Below are positions 6,163 through 7,482 of a stretch of 7,482 nt of DNA, piece by piece. The notes beneath the pieces were generated by a model, which worked only from the letters and a program-made list of their open reading frames with translations, made no database searches and was not told the origin of the DNA. Location of the stretch: positions 1 to 7,482 of the forward strand of contig JAGHTQ010000117.1 in NCBI GenBank assembly GCA_018065295.1, in the 5' to 3' direction. Position numbers and translations under genes: made by a program. The DNA is from Candidatus Colimonas fimequi (GTDB lineage: Bacteria > Bacillota > Clostridia > Peptostreptococcales > Anaerovoracaceae). Numbering within the stretch: position 1 is the stretch's first letter; each line of letters starts with the position of its first letter.

Positions 6163-7000
6163 ACTTCATACCTGTCATTGAAATACCCTTAATGAACTGC
6201 TTCTGGAAAATCAGGAATACTACAGCTGCAGGGATCATGATAAGTGCTGCTGCTGCCATAGTTGCTGAAAGGTCAGTTGAGTGCTGAGTTGAGAAGTAGC
6301 TCAGAGCCAGTGGCAGTGTCATTCTCTCTGTACTTGACAGATAGATGAGTGGATTCAGGTAGTCATTCCAGTATTCCAGGAATGTGAAGATTGCAAGTGC
6401 ACCAATACATGGACGCAGCTGCGGAACTACTATCTTCCAGTAAATCTTAAAATTGCCAGCGCCATCAATCTGTGCGCTCTCAATAAGTTCCTTAGGAATT
6501 TCATCACAGAACTGCTTGCAGAGATAAATGCCGAATACATTTACAAATGAAGGAATTATCAGTGCAAGGAGTGAGTCATATAATCCGATTCCATCAATAA
6601 TGAGGAATGTTGTAATCATTGTTACCTGTGCTGGTACCATCATTGTGAACATAAGCATTGCGAAGAGGAATTCCTTGCCCTTGAACTGAAATCTTGAGAA
6701 GACATATCCTACGATAGTGCTTGTGAACAGAATGATAATAGTATTAGTGCAAGTAACGATAATTGAGTTGCCCAGCCATTTGAAGAATGGTGAGCCTGTC
6801 AGTACTCTCTCGTAGCCTTCAAGAGTTGGAGTCTGTGGTAACAGATGATTTGGATCCATCAGTGTTTCCATTGTTGTCTTAAATGAGTTTGAAATCATCC
6901 AGATATATGGAATTACAACAACGATTGCGGCTGCGAAAAGGATTACAAATATAATTAATCGATTCTTAAAATCACTGTTTTTTTCAAAATTAATGCCCAT
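6161..7000 (-). CDS. Carbohydrate ABC importer permease, MalG/LacG type
   Basis: The 279-residue inner-membrane subunit forms the sugar channel together with the permease encoded just upstream. Six hydrophobic segments are visible at about 15-36, 78-100, 111-131, 144-162, 198-220 and 249-267. The EAA loop that docks on the ATPase is at 169-195 (PKELIESAQIDGAGNFKIYWKIVVPQ). The C-terminus (FQKQFIKGISMTGMK) is typical of MalG-like subunits of the CUT1 family. An in-frame TTG at 7018 could add six residues, but the ATG used here has TGGGAG 7 bases upstream and sits one base after the preceding stop (TGATATG), which suggests coupled translation. The transported sugar cannot be read from the permease; the adjacent agaS suggests an amino sugar or an oligosaccharide containing one. 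Confidence 0.94.
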   Translation of the reverse strand: MGINFEKNSDFKNRLIIFVILFAAAIVVVIPYIWMISNSFKTTMETLMDPNHLLPQTPTLEGYERVLTGSPFFKWLGNSIIVTCTNTIIILFTSTIVGYVFSRFQFKGKEFLFAMLMFTMMVPAQVTMITTFLIIDGIGLYDSLLALIIPSFVNVFGIYLCKQFCDEIPKELIESAQIDGAGNFKIYWKIVVPQLRPCIGALAIFTFLEYWNDYLNPLIYLSSTERMTLPLALSYFSTQHSTDLSATMAAAALIMIPAAVVFLIFQKQFIKGISMTGMK

Positions 7001-7001
7001 A

Positions 7002-7482
7002 TCAGTACTCCCAATCAACCTTATTTATTCTCTGCTGCACTACGCTGACAATCAGAATAATGATAAAGAGAACTACAGATATAGCGGCTGCATATCCCAT
7101 TTCCTTGTATTCAAAAGCGGTCTTATAAATGTAGCTTGTAAGTACAAGACCTGAGTTCTGTGGTCCATCCTTGAACAGAAGAACACTGAACTGTGCGAAC
7201 ATCTGGAAGTATGAGATAAGTGTCATGAGTACAACGAATGTAGTTGTACGTCCAAGAAGCGGCAGTGTAATACGGAAGAATTTCTTCCACTTACCTGTAC
7301 CATCGATTTCTGCTGCTTCATAAACTTCGCCAGGAATACCATCAATACCCGCTGAGAACAGGATGATGTTATAGCCAAGGTCAGCCCAGAGTGTGAATAT
7401 AATTACTGAAAACAGAACGTAATGTGCGTCTCCAGTCCAAGCAACCCCGTGACCCCCAAGTGCCTCGATAATGTTGTTAACA
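7002..7482 (-). CDS. Carbohydrate ABC importer permease, MalF/UgpA type (partial, 5' end outside)
   Basis: The frame stays open from the window edge at 7481 to the TGA at 7002-7004, giving the last 159 residues of a protein that is usually about 290-310 long. An internal ATG at 7226 is not the start: the sequence before it encodes the conserved EAA loop YEAAEIDGTGKWKKFFRITL (residues 54-73 of the visible part), preceded by LFSAGIDGIPGEV, both hallmarks of MalF-type sugar permeases. Hydrophobic segments are visible at about 21-45, 80-103 and 129-149. It is the partner of the MalG-type permease one base downstream. By family convention the extracellular solute-binding protein gene should lie just outside the right edge. 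Confidence 0.93.
   Translation of the reverse strand, partial: VNNIIEALGGHGVAWTGDAHYVLFSVIIFTLWADLGYNIILFSAGIDGIPGEVYEAAEIDGTGKWKKFFRITLPLLGRTTTFVVLMTLISYFQMFAQFSVLLFKDGPQNSGLVLTSYIYKTAFEYKEMGYAAAISVVLFIIILIVSVVQQRINKVDWEY

Noticed and set aside
7002..7226. A short 74-residue gene starting at the ATG at 7226
   Set aside because: The frame continues open to the window edge and encodes the permease EAA loop upstream of this ATG, so it is an internal Met of a truncated larger gene.
1..7482. Mobile elements, CRISPR arrays, tRNA or rRNA genes, riboswitches, catabolite-response operators
   Set aside because: I found no transposase or integrase, no spaced direct repeats, no tRNA-like cloverleaf and no leader long enough for a riboswitch; the intergenic gaps are all short and otherwise accounted for.

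Overview
The window reads as chromosomal DNA of a low-to-moderate GC Gram-positive bacterium of the Clostridia, most likely Lachnospiraceae (inference). The clues are strong AGGAGG-type ribosome binding sites, TTG as well as ATG starts, a ferredoxin-tailed aldo/keto reductase, and an MsmK/UgpC-type ATPase with a lysine-rich N-terminal insert that I associate from memory with Lachnospiraceae. Apart from nine codons at the left edge, every gene lies on the minus strand, so transcription runs from high to low coordinates. There is no gene-free stretch over 300 bases.

Right and centre (7482 down to about 2040): the end of a carbohydrate-uptake operon. In transcription order it holds a truncated MalF-type permease, a complete MalG-type permease, an AgaS-family SIS-domain sugar-phosphate isomerase/deaminase, a right-handed beta-helix lipoprotein, and the ABC ATPase. 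The genes are 1 to 16 bases apart, each with its own Shine-Dalgarno sequence, and a strong intrinsic terminator follows the ATPase. The permeases and ATPase would import a sugar or oligosaccharide. AgaS points to an amino sugar such as galactosamine or N-acetylgalactosamine (inference). The lipoprotein would act on, or hold, a glycan at the cell surface. The solute-binding protein, any sugar kinase, the regulator and the promoter must lie beyond the right edge.

Centre-left (2040 down to about 100): about five bases past the terminator's T-tract a consensus sigma-70-type promoter begins. It drives a Phd/YefM antitoxin and an overlapping PIN-domain (VapC-like) toxin, with small palindromes around the -10 box that could be autoregulatory. 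The aldo/keto reductase, with two Cys-rich iron-sulfur motifs at its C-terminus, follows 41 bases later with no terminator in between, so it may share this transcript.

Left edge: a plus-strand gene ends in a Gly-rich tail plus Ser-Trp, and converges on the reductase gene across an apparently bidirectional terminator.

Three starts deserve attention. The isomerase really appears to start with TTG. For the lipoprotein and the second permease an upstream TTG is possible, but an internal ATG with a better ribosome binding site is preferred. The most interesting element is the sugar operon with its uncharacterised beta-helix lipoprotein. I see no clearly new defence or mobile system.
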